From contig JAISDP010000333.1 of the NCBI GenBank assembly GCA_031264715.1, positions 1-5,249 of the forward strand: 5,249 bases of DNA, in the 5' to 3' direction. Numbering within the stretch: position 1 is the first letter of the stretch; every line of letters starts with the position of its first letter. Below are positions 1 through 5,249 of this stretch, one piece after another. Made by a program: the position numbers and the translations under genes. The stretch comes from Bacteroidales bacterium (GTDB taxonomy: Bacteria > Bacteroidota > Bacteroidia > Bacteroidales > UBA4181). Under the pieces are notes generated by a model that saw nothing but the letters and a program-made list of their open reading frames with translations, was not told where the DNA came from and ran no database searches.

Positions 1-22
1 GCGGCGATTTGAATTGCACCCC
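1..22 (-). repeat. Edge of an inverted repeat copy
   Basis: Read on the - strand, these bases match 4837-4858 on the + strand at 19 of 22 positions, including 14 identical bases in a row (GGGGTGCAATTCAA; 9-22 against 4837-4850). The right-hand copy continues into the palindromic repeat cluster, so this is probably the gene-facing end of a similar cluster that runs off the left side of the window. The match stops at base 22, about 13 bases before the -33 element of the ileS promoter. Confidence 0.65.
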
Positions 23-35
23 AACAATCTTTTAC

Positions 36-67
36 TTTGGCAGGTAAGGGATAAAACTGTATCTTTG
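36..67 (+). promoter_or_regulatory. ileS promoter, Bacteroides type
   Basis: TTTG at 36-39 is followed after 20 bases by TATCTTTG at 60-67. This fits the Bacteroidota housekeeping sigma factor consensus (TTTG, 19-21 nt, TAnnTTTG). Transcription would start at about 72-76, leaving a leader of some 30-35 bases before the ileS ATG. The match is read by eye; the start site is inferred. Confidence 0.7.
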
Positions 68-68
68 C

Positions 69-85
69 CCGTTTTTTGAAAACGG
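69..85 (+). promoter_or_regulatory. Perfect small hairpin at the ileS leader
   Basis: CCGTTTT (69-75), loop TTG, AAAACGG (79-85) form a perfect 7-bp inverted repeat. It covers the predicted transcription start, so it would be either a site in DNA just after the promoter or a structure at the very 5' end of the mRNA. No T-run follows it, so it is not a typical terminator. The leader is too short for a T-box riboswitch. Function is unknown. Confidence 0.4.
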
Positions 86-106
86 ATAATATAGATCATC
101 AAATCA

Positions 107-3100
107 ATGCAAAAATTTCCCGAATACAAGGAGCTCGACCTGTCGCAAATCAACAAGGACATACTGGAGCGATGGGCAGCCGCGCATACTTTCGAACAAA
201 GCCTTACCACCCGCGAGGGCAAACCAAGTTTTGTCTTTTACGAAGGGCCGCCGTCGGCCAACGGGATGCCGGGCATCCACCATGTGATGGCGCGTGCTAT
301 TAAGGATATTTTCTGCAGATACAAAACCCAGAAAGGTTTTCATGTGAAACGTAAAGCCGGGTGGGATACCCACGGTCTTCCCGTAGAGCTGGGCGTCGAA
401 AAAGCGCTTGGGATCACCAAGGAGGATATCGGCAAAACCGTCTCGGTGGAAGAATACAACGCTGCCTGCCGCAAAGACGTGATGAAGTACACCCGCGAGT
501 GGGAAGACCTTACCCTTCGCATGGGCTACTGGGTGGATACGAGCGACCCGTACATCACTTGCGACAACCGTTATATCGAAACGCTCTGGTGGTTGCTCAA
601 GCAACTGTACGACAAAGGCCTTTTATACAAAGGCTACACCATACAGCCTTATTCGCCCGCAGCAGGCACCGGACTCAGCACGCATGAGTTGAACCAGCCC
701 GGCTGCTACCGCGATGTGAAGGATACTACCTGCGTGGCAATCTTCAATCTTTCCGATACCGAAGATAATGCCGCACAGTTGCAGCGCGCCTTCTCCCTCT
801 CCCTGGGGAAGGGCAGGAGCGTGGCTATGCTGGCATGGACGACTACGCCATGGACGCTTCCGTCGAATACCGCTCTCTGCGTAGGGCCGAATATCCGCTA
901 TGTGCTGGTGCAGACGTTCAACCCGTATTCGGGCGAACCGGTCACTGTGATTCTGGCCCGCGACCTGGTGGAAAAGCATTTCAACCCCAAAGCATCCGGC
1001 CTGTCGCCGGATGCTTACAAGCCGGGCGATAAGCTGGTACCGTACGAAATCGTATCCGAATGTGACGGTAAAGACCTTGCGGGACTTGCTTACGAACAAC
1101 TCATCCCGTGGATGAACCCCGGTGAAGGAGCGTTCCGGGTGATCGGCGGCGATTTTGTCACCACCGAGGATGGTACGGGTATCGTGCATATTGCGCCTAC
1201 CTTCGGCGCCGACGACGACCGTGCGGCTAAAGCCAACGGAATACCGCCCATGTTGCTGATCGACAGGGACGGCAGCCGCCAGCCGATGGTTGACCGCCGT
1301 GGCCGTCTTTTCCGCATGGAAGACCTCGACCCCGCTTTTGTTCAGGAGCGGGTCAATGTTGATTTGTACCGGGAATATGCCGGGCGTTTCGTGAAGAACG
1401 AATACGCAACGGCCCCCTCCACTTCCCCCCAGGGGAAAAGCTATCTCTCCCGGGGAGAAGCCGCCGGGGAAGATTCCCTGGATGTTGACCTTTGCGTGAT
1501 GCTGAAACAGCAAGGCAAGGCCTTTAAAATCGAAAAATATGTCCACTCGTATCCGCATTGCTGGCGGACGGACAAACCGGTGCTGTACTATCCGCTCGAC
1601 TCGTGGTTCATTCGTACCACGGCTTGCCGCGACGAAATGATTCGCCTGAACAACACCATCAACTGGAAACCCGAATCGACCGGAGCGGGACGTTTCGGCA
1701 AATGGCTTGAAAACCTCCAGGATTGGAACCTGTCGCGGAGTCGTTACTGGGGAACGCCGATCCCTATCTGGCGCACCGAAGACGGCGTCGAAGAAAAGTG
1801 CATCGGCTCGATGGAGGAATTGATGGTAGAAATAAAGAAAGCGGTTGCTGCCGGTGTGATGCGGAAAAACCCGTATGAGGATTTCAACGTTGGCGATTAC
1901 TCGGATGCCAATTATGATAAGATCGACCTGCACCGTCCGTTTGTGGACGAAATAGCGCTGGTTTCCGCGTCGGGAAGACCGATGCGCCGCGAAACCGACC
2001 TGATCGACGTTTGGTTCGACTCGGGCGCCATGCCGTACGCACAAATTCATTACCCGTTCGAAAACAGGAAACGCCTCGAAAGTCACGAAATTTTCCCGGC
2101 AGACTTCATCGCCGAGGGAATTGATCAAACACGCGGATGGTTCTTCACCCTGCACGCCATATCGGCAATGACCCGCAACGAGGTTGCTTTCAAAGCCGTA
2201 GTGTCCAATGGACTTGTGCTCGACAAGGATGGCAACAAGATGTCCAAGCGTTTCGGCAATACGGTCGATCCGTTTGAAACCATCGAAAAATACGGTTCCG
2301 ACCCCCTGCGCTGGTACATGATCACCAATGCGCAGCCGTGGGATAACCTCAAGTTTAATATTGCCGGCGTTGAGGAAGTGATGCGCAAGTTCTTCGGAAC
2401 GTTGCACAACACGTATTCGTTTTTTGCTCTGTATGCCAACGTGGATGGCTTCCGCAACAGCGAACCGCAAACGCCTGTGAGCGAACGCCCCGAAATCGAC
2501 CGCTGGATCATTTCGTTACTCAACACGCTGGTGAAACAGGTGGATGAATGTTATGCCGATTACGAGCCCACGCGTGCCGGGCGTCTCATCCAGGATTTTG
2601 TCAGTGAGAATCTCAGTAACTGGTATGTGCGCCTCAACCGCAAACGCTACTGGGGCGGCGCAATGGATACCGACAAGCTGGCCGCTTACCAGACACTGTA
2701 TACCTGCCTGGTAACGGTAGCCAAGTTAGCCGCGCCTGTCGCTCCGTTCTACATGGATAAGCTTTACACTGACCTCAATGGGCTGACAGGCCTGGAGACG
2801 TTCTCATCCGTGCATTTGGCCGACTTCCCCGTGTGCGAGGAATCGTATACCGACAGCGAATTAGAATCGCGCATGGACATCGCGCAGCAAATATCGTCGA
2901 TGGTGCTGGCCTTGCGCCGCAAGGTAAACATCCGTGTACGCCAGCCGCTTCGCAAGATCATGATCCCCGTGCTCGACGATACCCTGCAACCGCAGGTGGA
3001 GGCCGTACGGCGCCTGATCCTGAACGAGGTAAACGTAAAGGAGATCGATTATATCTCCGATACAGGCGGTATCCTTGTGAAGAAGGTTAAACCGAATTTC

Positions 3101-3598
3101 AAGACACTCGGCCCCAAATACAGCAAGCTGATGAAGGGTATCTCGGCGCTCATTGCCGGGTTCTCGCAGCAGGATATTGCCGGTTTCGAAATGTCGGGCG
3201 CTTATCATGCCGTGATCGACGGGCAGCCTGTGGAATTGACTCCCGAAGACGTAGAGATCACTTCCGAAGACATCCCCGGCTGGTTGGTCGCCAGCGAAGG
3301 CAAACTCACGGTAGCCCTGGATATCACCGTTACCGAGGAATTGAAGCTTGAAGGTATTGCCCGCGAATTAGTCAACCGTATCCAGAATCTCCGTAAGGAT
3401 AGCGGCTTCGATGTGACCGACAAGATCAACATCATCCTGCAGAAGCGCCCCGAAACAGATGCAGTGGTGGCCGCCCATAAAGCATACATCATGTCGCAGG
3501 TATTGGCCGCAAGCCTCGATACTGTGGAAGAAGTGAAAGGCGGCACAGGTGTGGACATGAATGATTACATGCTGGACGTGAAGTTGACGAAAATCTGA
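107..3598 (+). CDS. ileS: Isoleucyl-tRNA synthetase, type 2 (eukaryote-like)
   Basis: Class I aminoacyl-tRNA synthetase that activates isoleucine with ATP and loads it onto tRNA-Ile in the cytoplasm, with an editing domain that removes valine. Seen in the sequence: GPPSANG (47-53) leading into the signature motif, here GIHH (56-59) instead of HxGH; GWDTHGLPVE (85-94); the CP1 editing domain opening with WTTTPWTLPSN (244-254) and containing GTGIVHIAPTFGADD (356-370), where D370 aligns with the E. coli editing Asp342; the return to the catalytic core with SYPHCWRTDKPVLYYPLDSW (481-500); WFDSGAMPYAQIHYPFE (636-652); GWFFTLHAISA (677-687); KMSKR (711-715); and an alpha-helical anticodon-binding region after about 790. 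The tail lacks the cysteine-rich zinc module of type 1 enzymes, and KMSKR plus overall wording fit type 2. Full family length (1163 aa). The start at 107 places the usual N-terminal phrase (PEYKELDLSQINKDIL) at residue 5, with a promoter 40 bases upstream. Two palindrome-bearing segments (216-239, 437-457) look like extras. GC is in the mid-50s percent. No operon partner follows; the next gene is convergent. Confidence 0.97.
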   Translation: MQKFPEYKELDLSQINKDILERWAAAHTFEQSLTTREGKPSFVFYEGPPSANGMPGIHHVMARAIKDIFCRYKTQKGFHVKRKAGWDTHGLPVELGVEKALGITKEDIGKTVSVEEYNAACRKDVMKYTREWEDLTLRMGYWVDTSDPYITCDNRYIETLWWLLKQLYDKGLLYKGYTIQPYSPAAGTGLSTHELNQPGCYRDVKDTTCVAIFNLSDTEDNAAQLQRAFSLSLGKGRSVAMLAWTTTPWTLPSNTALCVGPNIRYVLVQTFNPYSGEPVTVILARDLVEKHFNPKASGLSPDAYKPGDKLVPYEIVSECDGKDLAGLAYEQLIPWMNPGEGAFRVIGGDFVTTEDGTGIVHIAPTFGADDDRAAKANGIPPMLLIDRDGSRQPMVDRRGRLFRMEDLDPAFVQERVNVDLYREYAGRFVKNEYATAPSTSPQGKSYLSRGEAAGEDSLDVDLCVMLKQQGKAFKIEKYVHSYPHCWRTDKPVLYYPLDSWFIRTTACRDEMIRLNNTINWKPESTGAGRFGKWLENLQDWNLSRSRYWGTPIPIWRTEDGVEEKCIGSMEELMVEIKKAVAAGVMRKNPYEDFNVGDYSDANYDKIDLHRPFVDEIALVSASGRPMRRETDLIDVWFDSGAMPYAQIHYPFENRKRLESHEIFPADFIAEGIDQTRGWFFTLHAISAMTRNEVAFKAVVSNGLVLDKDGNKMSKRFGNTVDPFETIEKYGSDPLRWYMITNAQPWDNLKFNIAGVEEVMRKFFGTLHNTYSFFALYANVDGFRNSEPQTPVSERPEIDRWIISLLNTLVKQVDECYADYEPTRAGRLIQDFVSENLSNWYVRLNRKRYWGGAMDTDKLAAYQTLYTCLVTVAKLAAPVAPFYMDKLYTDLNGLTGLETFSSVHLADFPVCEESYTDSELESRMDIAQQISSMVLALRRKVNIRVRQPLRKIMIPVLDDTLQPQVEAVRRLILNEVNVKEIDYISDTGGILVKKVKPNFKTLGPKYSKLMKGISALIAGFSQQDIAGFEMSGAYHAVIDGQPVELTPEDVEITSEDIPGWLVASEGKLTVALDITVTEELKLEGIARELVNRIQNLRKDSGFDVTDKINIILQKRPETDAVVAAHKAYIMSQVLAASLDTVEEVKGGTGVDMNDYMLDVKLTKI
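752..823 (+). repeat. Palindrome-bearing segment inside ileS (first)
   Basis: This codes IleRS residues 216-239, just before WTTTPWT, in a stretch that is short and variable in Bacteroidota IleRS as I recall the family. It holds an imperfect GC-rich inverted repeat, CCCTCTCCC (795-803) facing GGGGAAGGG (805-813). The CCCTGGGGAA core (801-810) resembles CCCAGGGGAA at 1428-1437. It is read in frame with no stop. Calling it an inserted repeat is inference; it could be ordinary loop variation. Confidence 0.4.
1415..1477 (+). repeat. Palindromic insert inside ileS (second)
   Basis: This codes IleRS residues 437-457 (rich in P, S, G and E), between the end of the editing domain (FVKNEYA) and the conserved LDVDLCVMLK. 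Three short inverted repeats sit next to each other: TTCCCC/GGGGAA (1423-1428, 1432-1437), TCTCC/GGAGA (1446-1450, 1454-1458) and GGGAA/TTCCC (1467-1471, 1474-1478). The density of palindromes and the low-complexity peptide set it apart from the flanking, well-conserved sequence. It looks like a small repeat that inserted in frame and is tolerated in a surface loop. Confidence 0.55.
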
Positions 3599-3625
3599 AC
3601 TGTAGAAAATATACCCTTATTTTTC

Positions 3626-3673
3626 CCCGCCTCCCAAAAAGGATTTAGCCTGGGAAAGGCAGGTTTATTCCTT
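3626..3673 (+). terminator. Possible weak terminator after ileS
   Basis: Twenty-eight bases past the ileS stop, CCCGCCTCCC (3626-3635) can pair with GGGAAAGGCAGG (3652-3663), with a two-base AA bulge and one A-C mismatch, and TTTATTCCTT follows. The structure overlaps the last codons of the convergent hydrolase gene. The loop is 16 nt and the T-run is broken, so it is weak. It may serve the + strand only; on the - strand no T-run follows the stem. Confidence 0.3.
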
Positions 3674-4766
3674 CCCCCGTATATTTATCCAGGTCTTCAG
3701 GATTAAGATTTACAGCCTGAAAATTCGGTACATCAAACGGCATCCCATAAACACAGCTTAAAACGGCAATATGAATATCATTAAGCAAATAATTCAGTCC
3801 ATTTGCGGTAATGGCATACGAAATTTTATCTTCGGGGAAATATATCAACATGGAGTAGAATCCGTCAACGCCCCCGCTATGGCCATATCCCTGCTTAGCG
3901 TGAAACGGGACAGGGAATAGCCCCATGCCGTAGTTGTCTTTCATCGCCCGCATGACGGACAGGCTGTTCGCAGAGATCAAGCTGCCGCTGAAAAGTGCAT
4001 CAGCAAATTTATTTATATCACCGGGAGTGGATACAATACCTCCCGCTCCTAAAGTAATCGAGGGATTTGTCTTCTGTTCCATTCTCCACCTGTCGAAATA
4101 TTTATACGAATTGCTCTTGCTGTTTTCTCCGAAATAGGTATTGTCAAGCGACAGAGGCGTTGTTACCTGTTTGACAAGAATCTCGGCATACGATTTTCCA
4201 TAAACGGATTCGAGGATATACGACAGCAACACATAATTCGAATTACTGTATTGGGCCTTGCTATCCGGTTCAAAGTCATTCCCTCCTCTGGCAATTATTT
4301 CTACCATCTGTTCTTTGGTCTTGTGTTGGGTTTGCCAGTTTGGATATTGTTCGTCTGCTGTGAAATTATGAATCCCGCTGCGATGGCCGAGTAAATGCCC
4401 GATTGTTATTTCTTTTGCGTTTCCTATGGATGGGAAATATCTGTCTATCGTTTCTGATAAGGATAGCTTATCCGCCTCAATAGCCTGAAATATCATAACT
4501 GCTGTAAAAGTCTTGGAAATGGAGCCTATGCTGTACCCCGATTTTTCATTGGCTGCAACCTGCCTGTCGATGTCGGTAAATCCAACAGATTTCGTATAAA
4601 TTTCACTCCCATTGCGAAACACGGATACGCTGCCCAGAAACTTATTATTATTCTCAAGCGTTTCAAAGTATTGATCAAGTTTAGAAACATCAATACTTTG
4701 TGCTGATGCTGAAGTATTGTGATATAGCAAAAGGATTGATAACACGAATATAATTTTTTTAAACAT
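3645..4766 (-). CDS. Secreted serine hydrolase, beta-lactamase/S12 family
   Basis: A 373-residue member of the serine beta-lactamase-like family (class C/PBP4*/S12 fold, Pfam Beta-lactamase type). It starts with a signal peptide: KK at 3-4, a hydrophobic core (IIFVLSILLLY) and a likely cut after SASA (about residue 22), so it should act in the periplasm; there is no lipobox cysteine. All three active-site motifs are present: SISK (82-85, SxxK nucleophile and lysine), YSN (173-175, YxN) and HSGG (296-299, in place of KTG). The family includes esterases, peptidases and D-amino-acid-acting enzymes, so substrate cannot be named; true beta-lactamase activity is not implied. After the fold, NPEDLDKYTGEG (355-366) resembles the opening of the beta-rich C-terminal domain common in Bacteroidota relatives, but the protein ends seven residues later, suggesting truncation. 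GC is roughly 40 percent, well below ileS. It is convergent with ileS, 46 bp away, with its own promoter. Confidence 0.9.
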   Translation of the reverse strand: MFKKIIFVLSILLLYHNTSASAQSIDVSKLDQYFETLENNNKFLGSVSVFRNGSEIYTKSVGFTDIDRQVAANEKSGYSIGSISKTFTAVMIFQAIEADKLSLSETIDRYFPSIGNAKEITIGHLLGHRSGIHNFTADEQYPNWQTQHKTKEQMVEIIARGGNDFEPDSKAQYSNSNYVLLSYILESVYGKSYAEILVKQVTTPLSLDNTYFGENSKSNSYKYFDRWRMEQKTNPSITLGAGGIVSTPGDINKFADALFSGSLISANSLSVMRAMKDNYGMGLFPVPFHAKQGYGHSGGVDGFYSMLIYFPEDKISYAITANGLNYLLNDIHIAVLSCVYGMPFDVPNFQAVNLNPEDLDKYTGEGINLPFPG

Positions 4767-4790
4767 AGATATTTAGATGATACTTGGCAG

Positions 4791-4821
4791 CAAATTTAAT
4801 AAACATTTTCAATGTTACAAA
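4791..4821 (-). promoter_or_regulatory. Hydrolase promoter, Bacteroides type
   Basis: On the - strand, TTTG (4821-4818), a 19-base spacer and TAAATTTG (4798-4791) match the Bacteroidota consensus exactly. Transcription would begin around 4783-4787, giving a leader of roughly 20 bases before the ATG at 4766. No Shine-Dalgarno sequence is visible, which is normal in this phylum. The spacer holds an inverted repeat, AACATT/AATGTT (4802-4807, 4811-4816, loop TTC), which might be a repressor or activator site. Confidence 0.7.
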
Positions 4822-4869
4822 TTATACTGTATGCGGGGGGTGCAATTCAATTTGTCGCGTTGAGGATAC

Positions 4870-4954
4870 GGGGTTTCACATGATGAATCTCCTATGGAGG
4901 TTTGTCGATGTTTTCCGCATTGATTCCTATTGCTATGAATGTCCTGACGGGCAA
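4870..4954 (+). repeat. Long repeat unit, copy 1
   Basis: This 85-base unit matches 5145-5229 without gaps at 77 of 85 positions. It opens with GGGGTTTCACATGATGAATC, contains the small hairpin CTCC-TAT-GGAG (4889-4899) and ends with CCTGACGGGCAA. Within that hairpin the second copy has TAC in the loop. The end CCTGACGGG (4943-4951) can pair with CCCGTCAGG at 4975-4983, 23 bases further on. Confidence 0.85.
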
Positions 4955-5056
4955 CGTTTCATCGTCCGGTAAATCCCGTCAGGGATGACATATTGGTAGA
5001 CCCCGGTAACGTTCCATCATTCGACCAAATCCCGTCAGGAATGACATATTGGTATA
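4955..5056 (+). repeat. Tandem pair of CCCGTCAGG units
   Basis: Two direct copies of a unit with a period of about 56 bases: 4955-5000 and 5010-5056. Each runs from CGTTYCATC through AAATCCCGTCAGG to ATGACATATTGGTA; one single-base gap lies in the middle. The short motif ATTGGTAGA turns up a third time at 5066-5074. CCCGTCAGG is the reverse complement of the CCTGACGGG that ends the long unit, so these units look like inverted relatives of that end. Confidence 0.75.
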
Positions 5057-5080
5057 CGATGGCAGATTGGTAGAATATAT

Positions 5081-5110
5081 TTCCCCGTCAGGGGAACCAT
5101 ATCAATAGAA
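5081..5110 (-). repeat. Inverted partial copy of the long unit
   Basis: Read on the - strand this matches 5200-5229, the last 30 bases of long unit copy 2, at 25 of 30 positions without gaps. It holds a perfect short hairpin, TTCCCC-GTCA-GGGGAA (5081-5096). Together with 5200-5229 it makes a large imperfect inverted repeat with an 89-base interior. Confidence 0.75.
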
Positions 5111-5133
5111 AAACGCAATCCGACACCGAGCCA

Positions 5134-5151
5134 AAACCCCGTATGGGGTTT
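5134..5151 (+). repeat. Perfect hairpin AAACCCC-GTAT-GGGGTTT
   Basis: A perfect 7-bp stem with a four-base loop. Its right arm is the first seven bases of long unit copy 2. Copy 1 has the right arm (4870-4876) but not the left arm; there the preceding bases are GAGGATAC. It lies in the interior of the larger inverted repeat 5081-5110/5200-5229. Confidence 0.7.
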
Positions 5152-5229
5152 CACATGATGAATCTCCTACGGAGATTGGCGGATGTTTTTCGCATTGATT
5201 TCTATTGCTATGAATGCCCTGACGGGCAA
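5145..5229 (+). repeat. Long repeat unit, copy 2
   Basis: Ungapped match to 4870-4954 at 77 of 85 positions, 275 bases downstream. Differences cluster in the middle (TTTGTCGATG against TTGGCGGATG) while the two ends and the CTCC/GGAG hairpin arms are kept, as expected if the structured parts matter or spread recently. The sequence after it (AATACGCACGG...) differs from what follows copy 1. Confidence 0.85.
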
Positions 5230-5249
5230 AATACGCACGGAATGTTTCG

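Larger units (their letters stand above)
4837..5249. repeat. Palindromic repeat cluster, no gene
   Basis: More than 400 bases without a credible gene. The stretch begins with GGGGTGCAATTCAA, the inverted partner of bases 9-22, and is built from small modules described separately: a longer unit present twice, a tandem unit around CCCGTCAGG, an inverted partial copy of the longer unit, and several compact hairpins. An open frame at 4784-4972 (+) runs through the first copy, but its peptide looks like no protein and it comes from repeat sequence. The repeats are not evenly spaced, so it is not a CRISPR array. The cluster continues past the window end. Confidence 0.8.

Noticed and set aside
23..106. 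T-box riboswitch controlling ileS
   Set aside because: The leader after the predicted promoter is only about 30-35 bases, far too short for a T-box, and no terminator/antiterminator pair is seen.
76..303. A 75-codon frame overlapping the start of ileS
   Set aside because: It starts in the leader and runs through the conserved N-terminal coding region of ileS in another frame; the peptide is not protein-like.
104..2470. Long open frames on the - strand opposite ileS (104-604 and 623-2470)
   Set aside because: They lie fully inside ileS, in the opposite direction, and their peptides show no domain features. A GC-rich coding gene often leaves the reverse strand open.
3645..4766. True class C beta-lactamase resistance gene
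   Set aside because: SxxK and YxN are present, but the third motif is HSGG rather than KTG and the sequence resembles the broad family of serine hydrolases; antibiotic hydrolysis cannot be claimed.
4784..4972. A 62-codon + strand frame upstream of the hydrolase gene
   Set aside because: It begins inside the divergent hydrolase promoter and is otherwise made of repeat unit copy 1. Cys/Tyr-rich peptide with no motif; a typical spurious frame over repeats.
4943..5110. CRISPR array
   Set aside because: The CCCGTCAGG-containing repeats number only two or three, have uneven spacing and diverged sequence, and no cas gene is present.
1..5249. A new defence or mobile gene system
   Set aside because: Only two real genes are present, a housekeeping synthetase and a single secreted hydrolase; there is no transposase, integrase, nuclease, toxin or reverse transcriptase in any frame.

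Overview
The window looks like chromosomal DNA from a member of the Bacteroidales (phylum Bacteroidota). Three things point there: the isoleucyl-tRNA synthetase reads like the Bacteroidota form of the enzyme; both genes have upstream matches to the Bacteroides-type promoter (TTTG, about 19-20 nt, TAnnTTTG); and neither start has a clear Shine-Dalgarno sequence. Genus cannot be set from the sequence alone.

Layout. Bases 1-22 are the edge of a repeat whose inverted partner lies at 4837-4858. A promoter and a small hairpin (36-85) lead into ileS (107-3598, + strand), a complete 1163-residue type 2 (eukaryote-like) isoleucyl-tRNA synthetase. A 46-bp gap separates it from a convergent gene (3645-4766, - strand) for a secreted serine hydrolase of the beta-lactamase/class C/S12 type. 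This gene is clearly more AT-rich than ileS and seems to lack its usual C-terminal domain. Its promoter sits at 4791-4821. From about 4837 to the window end there is no believable gene, only a cluster of small GC-rich palindromic repeats in direct and inverted orientation.

The two genes do not form a pathway. ileS is a housekeeping gene that charges tRNA-Ile; the hydrolase has an unknown substrate in the periplasm and looks like an accessory gene placed next to it. I see no new multi-gene system. The points most worth a second look are the swapped signature motif of IleRS (GIHH in place of HxGH, a form linked to very high mupirocin resistance), two palindrome-bearing extra segments that are read in frame inside ileS, inverted repeat edges that bracket the whole two-gene segment, and the modular palindromic repeat cluster at the right end.
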